28,235 nucleotides of DNA from contig CALCQO010000007.1 in NCBI GenBank assembly GCA_937894675.1, positions 1 through 28,235 of the forward strand, written 5' to 3'. The stretch's first letter is position 1, and every line of letters starts with the position of its first letter. Shown one piece after another: positions 21,248-28,235 of this stretch. This DNA is from an uncultured Clostridia bacterium (GTDB taxonomy: Bacteria > Bacillota > Clostridia > Christensenellales > Aristaeellaceae). The position numbers and the translations under genes were made by a program. The notes beneath the pieces are model-generated. The model did no database searches. It saw only the letters and a list, made by a program, of their open reading frames with translations, and was not told where the DNA came from.

Positions 21248-22123
21248 ATGACCCAGCCCAGAAGAAAAAAGAAAAGAAGAATCTGGCCCTGGCTGCTGCT
21301 GCTGGCGGCCCTGGCCGCCGCCGCGCTGTTTTTCTTTGGCCCCCGGGGCCAGGTGCAGCGCGGTTTCAAGCAGGTAGCCGCCCAGAAGCGGGATTTGTCC
21401 ACCTGGTACGCCTTTTCCGGCAACCTGACCCCCATCACCGATGAGGTGCTCAGCGCCCAGAAACAGATGACCGTGAAGGAGCTCTATGTTAAGGAAAAGG
21501 ACGATGTGCGGGAGGGGGATGCCCTGCTGCGCGCCTCTGACGGCCAAAGAGTGTACGCCCAGTACACCGGCACCCTGGAGGAATTGTTTATCAAAGAGGA
21601 CGACATGCTGCAGCCGGGCACCCAGATAGCCCGCCTGGTGGACTATGACCGCCTGGAAGTATCCGTGGATGTGGACGAGTACGACATCGACGCCCTGACA
21701 CTTGGCAAGCAGGGGGAGGTATTCATCAACGCCCTGGGGCGGACGGTGCGGGGCACCGTGTCCTCCATCGCCCGCAGCGCCACCACCCAGGGGGGCGTCA
21801 GCTTCTATGCCGTCAAACTGCAGGTGGAAGCCCAGCCAGGCATCCGCTCGGGGATGAGCGTGGAGGTTCGGGTCCTCAAGGAAAGCGCCCCCGGCGCAAT
21901 TACCCTGCCGCTGAGCGCCATCAGCTACGATGACGACAACAACCCCTACGTGCTTTTGCAGCAGGACAAGGACATGGTGCAGCGCTACATCGTCACCGGC
22001 ATCTCCGACGGGGTGTACGTGCAGGTGGTCAGCGGCGTGTCCGACGGGGAAAGTATTTCCTACGCCGATGGCGACATGATGCGCTTTTTCACCTTCGGCC
22101 GCCCGCCCATGAGCCAGCGGTAG
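21248..22123 (+). CDS. MacA/HlyD-type efflux adaptor, 291 aa
   Basis: The membrane-fusion (adaptor) subunit of a MacAB-like exporter. A very basic head (PRRKKKRR) is followed by one membrane span (about 13-31). The outer part holds a barrel-sandwich region (residues 50-110) and a beta-barrel domain with the block LEVSVDVDEYDIDALTLGKQG, typical of RND/MacA adaptors. No long coiled-coil hairpin is evident, as expected for the short Gram-positive type. The second of two nearby ATG codons is preferred because AGAAAGG lies six bases before it. The ATPase and permease genes follow directly. The substrate is unknown; peptides or lipids are possible. Confidence 0.88.
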   Translation: MTQPRRKKKRRIWPWLLLLAALAAAALFFFGPRGQVQRGFKQVAAQKRDLSTWYAFSGNLTPITDEVLSAQKQMTVKELYVKEKDDVREGDALLRASDGQRVYAQYTGTLEELFIKEDDMLQPGTQIARLVDYDRLEVSVDVDEYDIDALTLGKQGEVFINALGRTVRGTVSSIARSATTQGGVSFYAVKLQVEAQPGIRSGMSVEVRVLKESAPGAITLPLSAISYDDDNNPYVLLQQDKDMVQRYIVTGISDGVYVQVVSGVSDGESISYADGDMMRFFTFGRPPMSQR

Positions 22124-22132
22124 GGGGCGGGT

Positions 22133-22834
22133 ATGCGGGAAGAATCCGGCTTTTTCTCCATGCGGGGCATCACCAAGGTATACCCCATGGGGGAAGAGGA
22201 CCATGTGGTCCTCAAACAGGTCGACCTGGATATTGACCGGGGCGAGTTTCTCAGCGTGCTGGGGCCTTCGGGCAGCGGCAAGTCCACCCTGATGAACATC
22301 ATCGGGCTCCTGGACACCCCCACCTACGGCGAGTACCGTCTTCACGGCAGGGTGATGGCAGACCTGTCCGAGCGGGAGCTGGCCGCCCTGCGCAACAGGG
22401 AAATCGGCTTTATCTTCCAATCCTTTCAATTACTGCAGCGCCACAACGCCCTGCGCAATGTGGAGCTGCCTTTAATCTACGCCGGCATGCCGCTGAAAAA
22501 GCGGCGGGAGCGGGCGGAGGAGATGCTGCATAAGGTGGGGCTGTCGGACAAAATGTACCACTACCCCAACCAATTGTCCGGCGGCCAGCAGCAGCGGGTG
22601 GCCATTGCCCGGGCGCTGTCCACCCACCCCACCATCCTGCTGGCGGACGAGCCCACCGGCGCCCTGGACCAGAAGACCGGGCGGCAGGTGATGGAGCTGT
22701 TCAGCGAACTGAACGCCGAGGGGCACACCATCATCATGATTACCCACGACACCCACATCGCCGGCTACGCCAAGCGGGTGGTGCGCATCCTGGACGGGGT
22801 GCTCTCCGAAGGGGGGAGGGACGAGGATGCTTAG
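22133..22834 (+). CDS. MacB/LolD-type ABC ATPase, 233 aa
   Basis: The ATPase of a MacB-type mechanotransmission exporter, separate from its permease as in Gram-positive bacteria. Walker A GPSGSGKST is at 44-52, signature LSGGQQQR at 148-155, and Walker B ILLADEPTGALD at 168-179. The Q-loop lies in FIFQSFQLLQRHNALRNVELPL, a very typical MacB/LolD segment. It starts nine bases after the adaptor, with GGGGGCGGG as a weak binding site, and overlaps the permease start by eight bases, so the three are co-translated. Confidence 0.95.
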   Translation: MREESGFFSMRGITKVYPMGEEDHVVLKQVDLDIDRGEFLSVLGPSGSGKSTLMNIIGLLDTPTYGEYRLHGRVMADLSERELAALRNREIGFIFQSFQLLQRHNALRNVELPLIYAGMPLKKRRERAEEMLHKVGLSDKMYHYPNQLSGGQQQRVAIARALSTHPTILLADEPTGALDQKTGRQVMELFSELNAEGHTIIMITHDTHIAGYAKRVVRILDGVLSEGGRDEDA

Positions 22835-24017
22835 GGAAAACATCCGCATGTCCTGGGAGAACATTACCGGCAATAAGATGCGCTCCTTCCTGACGGTGCT
22901 GGGCATCATCATCGGCGTGATGGCGGTGATTACACTGGTTACCGTCATGCAGAGCGCCACCGCCCAGGTAACCAGCCAGTTCGAGCAGCTGGGCACGGGC
23001 ACCGTGATGGTGCAGGCGCCGGGCACCCCCCTCAAACGAGGGCTGACGGAAAAGGATCTGCGGGACATTGCCGCGCTGCCCCATGTGTCGGGGGTCAACC
23101 CGGAAATCACCACCCGCTTGTCGGTGGTGTTCGGCAGCGCCCTGCAGGAGGATGTCACCATCGAGGGCTGCGGCTCGGGGTACTTTGCCCGCAACAACGC
23201 CACCTTGTCCAGGGGGCGGTCCATTTTGCCCGTGGACGAGCAGCAGCAAAGCCATGTCTGCGTCATCGACAAAGCCCTGGCGGGCAACCTGCTCAGCGGC
23301 CGGGATCCCCTGGGAGAGGAGCTGCTCATCAACGGGCTGCGCTTTCAGGTGGTGGGCATCCTGGAGGACGCCTCCTCCGAGAATGTCATGGCCCAGTTCG
23401 CCGGCACCAACAAGAACGGCAAGGTGATGATGCCCTACACCTCCCTGATGCGTTTGCTTAAGCAGGACAAGGTGAGCCAGCTGAGCGTCTATATCTCCGA
23501 CACCTCTTTTTCCGCCCAGGTGGTGGAGGATCTGACCGTGCAGCTGGAAAAAGCCTTCAACTACAAGGAGGACAGCTACACCATCATCAACCTGGAAAGC
23601 CTGCTGGACACCATGAACACCATGATGGGGCTGATGACCGGGCTGCTGACGGGCATCGCCGCCATTTCCCTGTTGGTGGGCGGTATCGGCATCATGAACA
23701 TGATGCTGGTCTCCGTCACCGAGCGCACCAACGAAATCGGCCTTCGCAAGGCCTTGGGCGCCCGCCCCGACAGCATCCAGGTTCAGTTTCTGCTGGAAAG
23801 CATCATGCTGTCCCTCATCGGGGGCTTCATCGGCATGGTGGTGGGCGTTTCCCTGTCCATGGTGCTGTGCTCGGTGCTGAACATACCCTTTCTCCTGTCC
23901 CCGGGCGCCATCGCCCTGGGGGTGGGCTTTTCCTTCGCCGTGGGCGTCATCTTCGGCTGGGCGCCGGCCAACAAAGCCAGCCGCCTCAACCCCATCGACG
24001 CCCTGCGCAGCAACTGA
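22827..24017 (+). CDS. MacB-type ABC permease (FtsX domain), 396 aa
   Basis: The membrane subunit of the exporter. The N-terminal NKMRSFLTVLGIIIGVMAVITLV is the usual first span of MacB. A large external MacB_PCD domain covers about 45-240, and the FtsX-type four-helix half has GGIGIMNMMLVSVTERTNEIGLRKALGARP near 290-319 and GWAPANKASRLNPIDALR at the end. This is a mechanotransmission permease with the usual length near 400. In single-membrane bacteria such systems commonly remove antimicrobial peptides. Tight overlap with the ATPase supports one complex. Confidence 0.95.
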   Translation: MLRENIRMSWENITGNKMRSFLTVLGIIIGVMAVITLVTVMQSATAQVTSQFEQLGTGTVMVQAPGTPLKRGLTEKDLRDIAALPHVSGVNPEITTRLSVVFGSALQEDVTIEGCGSGYFARNNATLSRGRSILPVDEQQQSHVCVIDKALAGNLLSGRDPLGEELLINGLRFQVVGILEDASSENVMAQFAGTNKNGKVMMPYTSLMRLLKQDKVSQLSVYISDTSFSAQVVEDLTVQLEKAFNYKEDSYTIINLESLLDTMNTMMGLMTGLLTGIAAISLLVGGIGIMNMMLVSVTERTNEIGLRKALGARPDSIQVQFLLESIMLSLIGGFIGMVVGVSLSMVLCSVLNIPFLLSPGAIALGVGFSFAVGVIFGWAPANKASRLNPIDALRSN

Positions 24018-24042
24018 CATGCCTTTGCATATTGGAGGAACC

Positions 24043-25092
24043 ATGAAAAGAACATTCGCGTTGCTATTATCCGCGCTGCTGTGCCTGGCGGGCACCCCTG
24101 CCCTGGCGGCGGATCTGCTGCTGGTGGCCCAGGTAACCGCGGGGGAGGAGGCGGCCCTCACCGCGCCCTTTTCCGGCGAAATAGCGCCCTTCACCCTGCG
24201 CGGCGGCGATTTAGTGAAGCAGGGGGAGGAGGCTTTCCGCATACTGCCTAAGGAAGCCTACGCCGAAACAGCGGGCACCCTGGCGGCCATCCATGTAAAG
24301 CCGGGGCAGTCCGCCGCCGCGGCGGCGCAGCGCTACGGCGCGGTGATGCAGATTATGCCGGAAGACCGGTTCGAGCTGCACTGCAGCATGCGCACCGGCT
24401 ACAACAGCAAGGAAAACCGGGATTTGCAGGTGGGCACTTCGGTGTTTATCCGCTCATCCGACGGCAAGCAAACGGCCCAGGGGGAAATCTTCTCCGTCTC
24501 CGGCATGAACTTTTCCGTGGCGGTGCAGGGCGGCAACCTGCTGTTTGACGAGGAAGCCCGGGTGTATCGTACCGAGGATTACGCCGACAAGTCCCTGCTG
24601 GGCAGGGCCAAGCCCACCGTGGTGCAGCCCTACAAGGTGCAGGGCGGGGGCACGGTGCTCAGCGTCGCTGTGGAAAAGGGCGCCAAGGTACAGGCAGGGG
24701 AGTTGCTCTACACCTACGCCCCTGAAACATTGTATGCTGAACAGGTGAAAAACGGCGGCCAGGTGAAGGCGGAGCGGGATTTGATTATCAACACCCTGCA
24801 GGCAACCCCCGGCGCCCAGGTGGCCCAGGGCCAGGTGCTGGCCACCGCCTACCCCGCTTCTTCCCTGGGGCTGACCGCCCGGGCCCAGGAGGGGGATTTG
24901 GCCATGCTGACCCCCGGCACCCAGGCCGCCGTCACATTCGAGGAATTGGGCCTGCCCCCCCTGCCCGCCACCGTGGAAAGCGTTTCCCGCCTGGGCGCGG
25001 GGGAGGACACCGCCCTGTACCAGGTGTACCTCAGCTTTGAGGCGCCGGACACCGTGCTGCTGGGCATGCACGGTACCCTCCGGGTGGAGTGA
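24043..25092 (+). CDS. Secreted second adaptor-like protein of the exporter operon, 349 aa
   Basis: A signal peptide (1-22, ending TPALA) leads a beta-rich secreted protein. It has two biotinyl/lipoyl-type hairpin blocks: AALTAPFSGEIAPFTLRGGDLVKQGEEAFRIL near 35-66, and GGGTVLSVAVEKGAKVQAGELLYTYAPE near 203-230, where a proper HlyD-like turn is seen. The C-terminal part resembles the barrel domain of membrane-fusion proteins. It follows the permease by 25 bases with GGAGGA before the ATG, so it probably belongs to the same complex as a second outside-facing adaptor. It lacks a membrane span other than the signal and a lipobox. I know no specific named family. Confidence 0.8.
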   Translation: MKRTFALLLSALLCLAGTPALAADLLLVAQVTAGEEAALTAPFSGEIAPFTLRGGDLVKQGEEAFRILPKEAYAETAGTLAAIHVKPGQSAAAAAQRYGAVMQIMPEDRFELHCSMRTGYNSKENRDLQVGTSVFIRSSDGKQTAQGEIFSVSGMNFSVAVQGGNLLFDEEARVYRTEDYADKSLLGRAKPTVVQPYKVQGGGTVLSVAVEKGAKVQAGELLYTYAPETLYAEQVKNGGQVKAERDLIINTLQATPGAQVAQGQVLATAYPASSLGLTARAQEGDLAMLTPGTQAAVTFEELGLPPLPATVESVSRLGAGEDTALYQVYLSFEAPDTVLLGMHGTLRVE

Positions 25093-25120
25093 TAGCGGAA
25101 ATCCGCCATCAAGACCATGC

Positions 25121-25160
25121 AAAAAACCCGCGACGCCTTTTTCGGCGGCCGCGGGTTTTG
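25121..25160. terminator. Bidirectional terminator between convergent genes
   Basis: ACCCGCG and CGCGGGT pair around an inner GCC/GGC stem, with six A on the left and TTTT on the right, so both the exporter operon (plus) and the secreted-protein gene (minus) can end here. Confidence 0.88.
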
Positions 25161-25171
25161 CTGTGCGGGAT

Positions 25172-26734
25172 TTATGGCTGGCCGTCTTGGGGCGGGTCCA
25201 GGGTAAGCCAGCAGGTGTAGAACACCGAGGGATCGCTGCCCTCGATGGGGGAAACGGCCTGCTCCAGGCTGAGGGTCATGTTGTCCTTCTCCGCCAGGAT
25301 CTTGATGATGGGGTACTTGCTCAAGTCGGCGCTGTTCCAGGCTTCTTCCCAGGTGTCCCTGGTCAGCCGCTGGGAGATTCCTGCGCCTTCTTCGCCCGAT
25401 TGGTTCAGGCTATAGGCGTCGATGGGGCCGTAGGCTTCCTCCGCTTTTCGCAGCAGTTCCTGGTAGAAGGGCACGGCGCTGTCCTTGTCTAATACATCCC
25501 CGGCGCCGCTTGGGGGCAGCAGCTGGCATTCCAGCCACCAGGAAAGGCCGTCTTTTTGCGGCTCCAGCACCACTGTGCAGACGGGGAACCAGCTGTCCAG
25601 CACCCGAAAATCCTGCGCGGACGCCCCCACATAGTGGTAGGGACTTGCCTCGTTTTGCGCCATCACCCGCTGGGTGCGCCCGGCCAGCAGCTGCAGGGCT
25701 TCATGGGCTGGGGTGTTCCAGGGGATGCCGCTGAAGGAAAAGACATTGCCCTCCTGGTGTAGCAAATCATGGGGCGGGTCAATGCTTTCCACCACCTGGC
25801 GTAAGTCCTGCAGGTCCTTCTTTGCATCCTCCTTGCCGGTGAGGGTGGCGATGGACAGGGTAAGTAAGGTGTTTTCTACAGGGCCTGCCAGCACGGTGTA
25901 GTGGCCGTCCCTCAGGTATTCGTAGGTTATATAGGGGCTGTCCTTGACGGTCAGGTGGGTGAAGTTCAACAGCTCCTGCCCCTCGTGCATGTCTCGGGCC
26001 GCCTCTTCCAGCCAGGCGCTGTCGATGCTTTGCCCTGCATCTTTGGGGTAGGGGGCTGCCACAATGCGCATCTGCCGCTGGCTTTCCGGGTCAATGCCCA
26101 GGGTGACGGTGTTCTCCTCGGTATCCAGCATCTTCCACTGGGCGGGCACCCCGTAGGAAAAGTTCATCAGGTTGAAGCGGCGGCTATCCTCTGTAGCATC
26201 AGCAGGGATGTAGTTTTTTTGTAAGGCAGCCATTTCTTCTTTGGAGGCAGGGGAAGGGCTTTCATCCGTTACGCCGGCAATCTGGGCCATCACATCATAC
26301 AGCATCTGGGGCACCGGGTTGTCGGGGTTCACCGTGCGCTGAAACCCTACCACCAATTGTTCCTGAATCCGACAGGCTATCAGCGCGTCGAGATACTCCT
26401 CCTCCTGAATCACGGCGAACAGCGTGGGATTGTCTCCCAATATCGGGGCGGCAAACTGGCTGTCGCTTTTCGTCAGTTCCTCTTTTATCCAGTCCACGGT
26501 GACGCCCATCATATCAGCGGCGTTCAATACGTCCTCCAGGCTGACGCACAGCATGGTCATCCCCTCCTGGGTTTCCCAGTAGGCGAAAAACCCCTCCTCA
26601 TCCTGGTGGGACAGGGTATAGCCCGGCTCCAGGGTGTATTGAAAAGGGCCCATGGTGAAGGTTTCCTCCGCCGGCGCGGCCGTCCACAGCAGCATCAGGC
26701 ACAGGGCAAGGCTCAGCAGGTTGCGCTTGTTCAT
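25172..26734 (-). CDS. Large secreted protein of unknown function, 520 aa
   Basis: Residues 1-22 form a signal peptide (MNKRNLLSLALCLMLLWTAAPA). The mature protein seems to have three parts. An N-terminal domain opens FTMGPFQYTLEPGYTLSHQ. A second, similar opening is RFNLMNFSYGVPAQWKMLDTE near 195-215, reminiscent of PsbP/DUF1795-like folds. A third region starts FSFSGIPWNTPAHEALQLL near 352, close to a block FxGIPWGTS that I have seen in other clostridial secreted proteins. No catalytic motif, repeat or lipobox is visible. It is convergent with the MacAB-like operon and is monocistronic. GAGGAGG stands before the ATG at 26734; the longer frame adds 27 residues over the promoter. No function is assigned. 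Confidence 0.85.
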   Translation of the reverse strand: MNKRNLLSLALCLMLLWTAAPAEETFTMGPFQYTLEPGYTLSHQDEEGFFAYWETQEGMTMLCVSLEDVLNAADMMGVTVDWIKEELTKSDSQFAAPILGDNPTLFAVIQEEEYLDALIACRIQEQLVVGFQRTVNPDNPVPQMLYDVMAQIAGVTDESPSPASKEEMAALQKNYIPADATEDSRRFNLMNFSYGVPAQWKMLDTEENTVTLGIDPESQRQMRIVAAPYPKDAGQSIDSAWLEEAARDMHEGQELLNFTHLTVKDSPYITYEYLRDGHYTVLAGPVENTLLTLSIATLTGKEDAKKDLQDLRQVVESIDPPHDLLHQEGNVFSFSGIPWNTPAHEALQLLAGRTQRVMAQNEASPYHYVGASAQDFRVLDSWFPVCTVVLEPQKDGLSWWLECQLLPPSGAGDVLDKDSAVPFYQELLRKAEEAYGPIDAYSLNQSGEEGAGISQRLTRDTWEEAWNSADLSKYPIIKILAEKDNMTLSLEQAVSPIEGSDPSVFYTCWLTLDPPQDGQP

Positions 26735-26761
26735 ATGGCCTCCTCGGATTTTTCTACAGGC

Positions 26762-26770
26762 AGTATAACA
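26762..26770 (-). promoter_or_regulatory. Extended -10 promoter of the large secreted-protein gene
   Basis: On the minus strand TGTTATACT gives an extended -10 (TG-n-TATACT) about 28 bases before the ATG; no good -35 is present. Confidence 0.5.
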
Positions 26771-26808
26771 CAATCTTTCCGTGGCGTTTGTAAACAAAGC
26801 GTTCGGCT

Positions 26809-26837
26809 TTGACAAAAGGCAGTAGAATGGTTATAAT
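26809..26837 (+). promoter_or_regulatory. Perfect consensus promoter of the microprotein-rubrerythrin unit
   Basis: TTGACA (26809-26814) and TATAAT (26832-26837) are spaced by exactly 17 bases. This should be a strong constitutive promoter. Confidence 0.88.
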
Positions 26838-26878
26838 CAGAGCCGGCGTTTAACGCACAAATTTGCGGAGGATAGGGC

Positions 26879-27001
26879 ATGCAGGCTAAAAAAGGGAAAC
26901 GGAAGGTCAATGGCCGCACATGGTTTATCAGGGCGATGAGTATTTTTCTCGCGCTGCTGATTGTGGGCGGCACCCTGGTTTCGCTGCTGGGTGTCCTGTA
27001 A
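26879..27001 (+). CDS. 40-residue single-span membrane microprotein
   Basis: An ATG at 26879 with GCGGAGG upstream opens a frame to TAA at 26999-27001. The product starts very basic (QAKKGKRKVNGR), then has one hydrophobic helix at about 20-40 ending at the last residue. It is 29 bases before the rubrerythrin gene and directly behind the strong promoter, so it is probably co-transcribed. No family is recognised; a tail-anchored membrane peptide is the most that can be said. Confidence 0.6.
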   Translation: MQAKKGKRKVNGRTWFIRAMSIFLALLIVGGTLVSLLGVL

Positions 27002-27030
27002 CCTTACGCATCAAATAGGAGGGTTTTACC

Positions 27031-27582
27031 ATGGAATTGAAAGGCTCCCGCACTGAACAGAACCTCTGGACCGCTTTTGCCGGCGAAAGCCAGGCCCGCA
27101 ACAAGTACGACTTCTTCGCCGCCGCCGCCAAAAAGGAAGGCTACGAGCAGATTGCCGGCTTTTTCGCCGAGACTGCCCTGAACGAGAAGGAGCACGCCAA
27201 ACTGTGGCTGCGCGCTTTGGGCGGCTTCAAGGAAGGCAAAACCGCCGGCGATACCGTGCAGAACCTGAAATGGGCCGCCGAAGGCGAGCACTACGAGTGG
27301 ACCGACATGTACAAGAACTTTGCCCAGGTCGCCCGCGAGGAAGGCTTTGAAGAAATCGCCCGCATGATGGACGAGGTCGCCCAGGTGGAATTCCAGCACG
27401 AGAAGCGCTACAACAAGCTGGCCGAGAACATCAACGAGAGCGTTGTGTTCACTTCCGACAAGGCCGCTTCCTGGCACTGCCGCAACTGCGGGTACATCTA
27501 CGAGGGCACCGAAGCCCCCGCCGTATGCCCCGCCTGCAAGCATGGCCGCGCCTACTTCGAGCTGATGCAGGATAACTACTAA
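27031..27582 (+). CDS. rbr: Rubrerythrin, 183 aa
   Basis: A cytoplasmic peroxide-reducing non-haem iron protein of anaerobes. The N-terminal four-helix ferritin-like domain carries the di-iron ligands: Glu19 in AFAGESQARNKY, EKEH at 52-55, Glu near 86 and VEFQHEKRY near 119-127. The C-terminal rubredoxin domain has Cys150-x2-Cys153 and Cys166-x2-Cys169 with the family ending GRAYFEL. Length is near the family norm of about 190. AGGAGGG precedes the ATG. It follows the 40-residue gene and is closed by a strong terminator, so the unit is short and likely highly expressed for oxidative stress defence. Confidence 0.97.
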   Translation: MELKGSRTEQNLWTAFAGESQARNKYDFFAAAAKKEGYEQIAGFFAETALNEKEHAKLWLRALGGFKEGKTAGDTVQNLKWAAEGEHYEWTDMYKNFAQVAREEGFEEIARMMDEVAQVEFQHEKRYNKLAENINESVVFTSDKAASWHCRNCGYIYEGTEAPAVCPACKHGRAYFELMQDNY

Positions 27583-27624
27583 GAACTAAGCAAAAGCTGG
27601 GCATGCCCGGCATAAGACCATCAA

Positions 27625-27665
27625 AGAACCCCGTGTTGCAAACCGGCAACGCGGGGTTCTTTTCT
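27625..27665 (+). terminator. Rho-independent terminator after rubrerythrin
   Basis: GAACCCCG and CGGGGTTC enclose an inner TTGC/GGCAA pairing and are followed by TTTTCTATTT. Confidence 0.92.
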
Positions 27666-27751
27666 ATTTCCAATACGTCCGGGCATCTTTTGCCAGGCTG
27701 AAGCAGGCCTTACAAGCCTTTTTTCCATGTCCGCTGGCCTGCAAAATACCA

Positions 27752-27780
27752 TTGCATACACAGGCCGCTTGATGTAAAAT
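27752..27780 (+). promoter_or_regulatory. Likely promoter of the secreted ubiquitin-like gene
   Basis: TTGCAT (27752-27757) and TAAAAT (27775-27780) with a 17-base spacer lie about 80 bases before the start codon; the match is moderate. Confidence 0.5.
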
Positions 27781-27861
27781 TGAGTAAAACAAACAATGCT
27801 GTCAGGAAAATCGCAAGTCCTATCCAAAACGCGAATCCAACATGGAAAAGAGGAATGCGCC

Positions 27862-28235
27862 ATGAAGAAGCCCCGGGTATTTTTTATTCTGTGCGCGCTG
27901 GCAATCAGCCTGGCGATGACGGCACAGGCCATGCAGATTTTTGTCAAAACGCCCACGGGCAAAACCATCACCCTGGAAGTGGAAAGCAGCGACTCCGTTT
28001 ATAATGTCAAAGCCAAAATACAGGACAAGGAAAGCGTTGACCCAAGCAAGCAGATGCTGTATTTCGCCGGAACTTTGCTGCAGGACGAGAGGACGCTGGA
28101 TGACTACAACATAACGATGGAAGCCACCCTGAGCATGAAATTGAAGGGACAGGAGACGACGGTAACGGCGGCAACCCACAAACCAACGCCAAACCCGACA
28201 CAAAACCCAACCCCCGTCCCCACACCCAGCCCCAC
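27862..28235 (+). CDS. Secreted ubiquitin-like protein with Pro/Thr-rich tail (partial, cut by window end)
   Basis: The frame is open to the last base, so at least 124 residues are seen. Residues 1-23 are a signal peptide (MKK, hydrophobic core, ending TAQA), so cleavage would leave Met24, which is exactly Met1 of a ubiquitin domain. Over 72 aligned positions 48 are identical to human ubiquitin. Lys6, 11, 27, 29 and 33 and the F4 face are kept. Lys48 is Thr and Lys63 is Met. The Leu8-Ile44-Val70 patch is Pro, Tyr and Lys. After Leu71 the chain reads KGQE, with no RLRGG, then a linker of PTP and PNP repeats (about residues 104-124). This resembles the exported BfUbb of Bacteroides fragilis more than a protein modifier. 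AAGAGGA precedes the ATG. Base composition (about 52% G+C by hand count of 300 bases) is below its neighbours. It may display further domains beyond the edge. The ubiquitin fold is certain, the role is not. Confidence 0.93.
   Translation, partial: MKKPRVFFILCALAISLAMTAQAMQIFVKTPTGKTITLEVESSDSVYNVKAKIQDKESVDPSKQMLYFAGTLLQDERTLDDYNITMEATLSMKLKGQETTVTAATHKPTPNPTQNPTPVPTPSP

Noticed and set aside
22740..24242. 500-residue minus-strand frame opposite the MacB permease
   Set aside because: Antisense to a well-supported permease; His/Gln/Gly-rich shadow.
27862..28235. Eukaryotic contamination or assembly chimera as the source of the ubiquitin-like sequence
   Set aside because: The frame carries a bacterial signal peptide fused in register, a Shine-Dalgarno site and a bacterial-type linker, and has no diglycine; a true contaminant would show native polyubiquitin. 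Read-level checking would still be useful.

Overview
The window reads as chromosomal DNA of an anaerobic, gut- or rumen-type member of the Clostridia (Bacillota). Evidence: strong AGGAGG-type ribosome binding sites before almost every gene, many near-consensus TTGACA/TATAAT promoters, a rubrerythrin, a Nif11-type leader peptide, a phage-type HTH plus DUF1492-like pair, and high G+C. No rRNA, tRNA, CRISPR array or transposase was found. Exact taxonomy cannot be fixed from the sequence alone.

Left part (1-3180): an orphan Nif11-type RiPP precursor on the minus strand; a translationally coupled pair encoding a small HTH protein and a DUF1492/ArpU-like regulator behind a promoter with a palindrome and a LexA-type box; a 33-residue membrane microprotein; and a two-gene ABC-2 exporter.

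Centre-left (3234-12030): one long plus-strand operon of seven genes: class II aldolase, sugar-binding protein, ribose-type ABC ATPase and permease, methylthioribose kinase (mtnK), methylthioribose-1-phosphate isomerase (mtnA) and a LacI-family regulator. Together these look like uptake plus breakdown of 5-methylthioribose or 5-deoxyribose: import, 1-phosphorylation, isomerisation to the 1-phospho-ketose, and aldol cleavage to dihydroxyacetone phosphate plus a small aldehyde (the DHAP-shunt / 5-deoxyribose-disposal logic), here with a dedicated importer and regulator.

Middle (12219-20015): minus-strand genes. These are an ECF-like sigma factor; a five-gene cluster of a secreted DUF6305-like protein, an ion-transporter-superfamily permease, a 57-residue membrane protein, a membrane-anchored aspartoacylase/M14-like hydrolase and a secreted C69 peptidase; and a ribokinase. 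Between them lie copies of a modular, hairpin-rich repeat whose stems covary between copies.

Right part (20182-28235): a YpfJ-type zinc metallopeptidase, a MacAB-like exporter operon with two adaptor-type proteins, a large secreted protein of unknown function, a 40-residue membrane microprotein co-transcribed with rubrerythrin and, at the right edge and cut by it, the most striking gene: a secreted protein whose predicted mature N terminus is a near-complete ubiquitin fold (about 67% identical to human ubiquitin over 72 residues). It lacks the C-terminal diglycine and continues into a Pro/Thr-rich linker.
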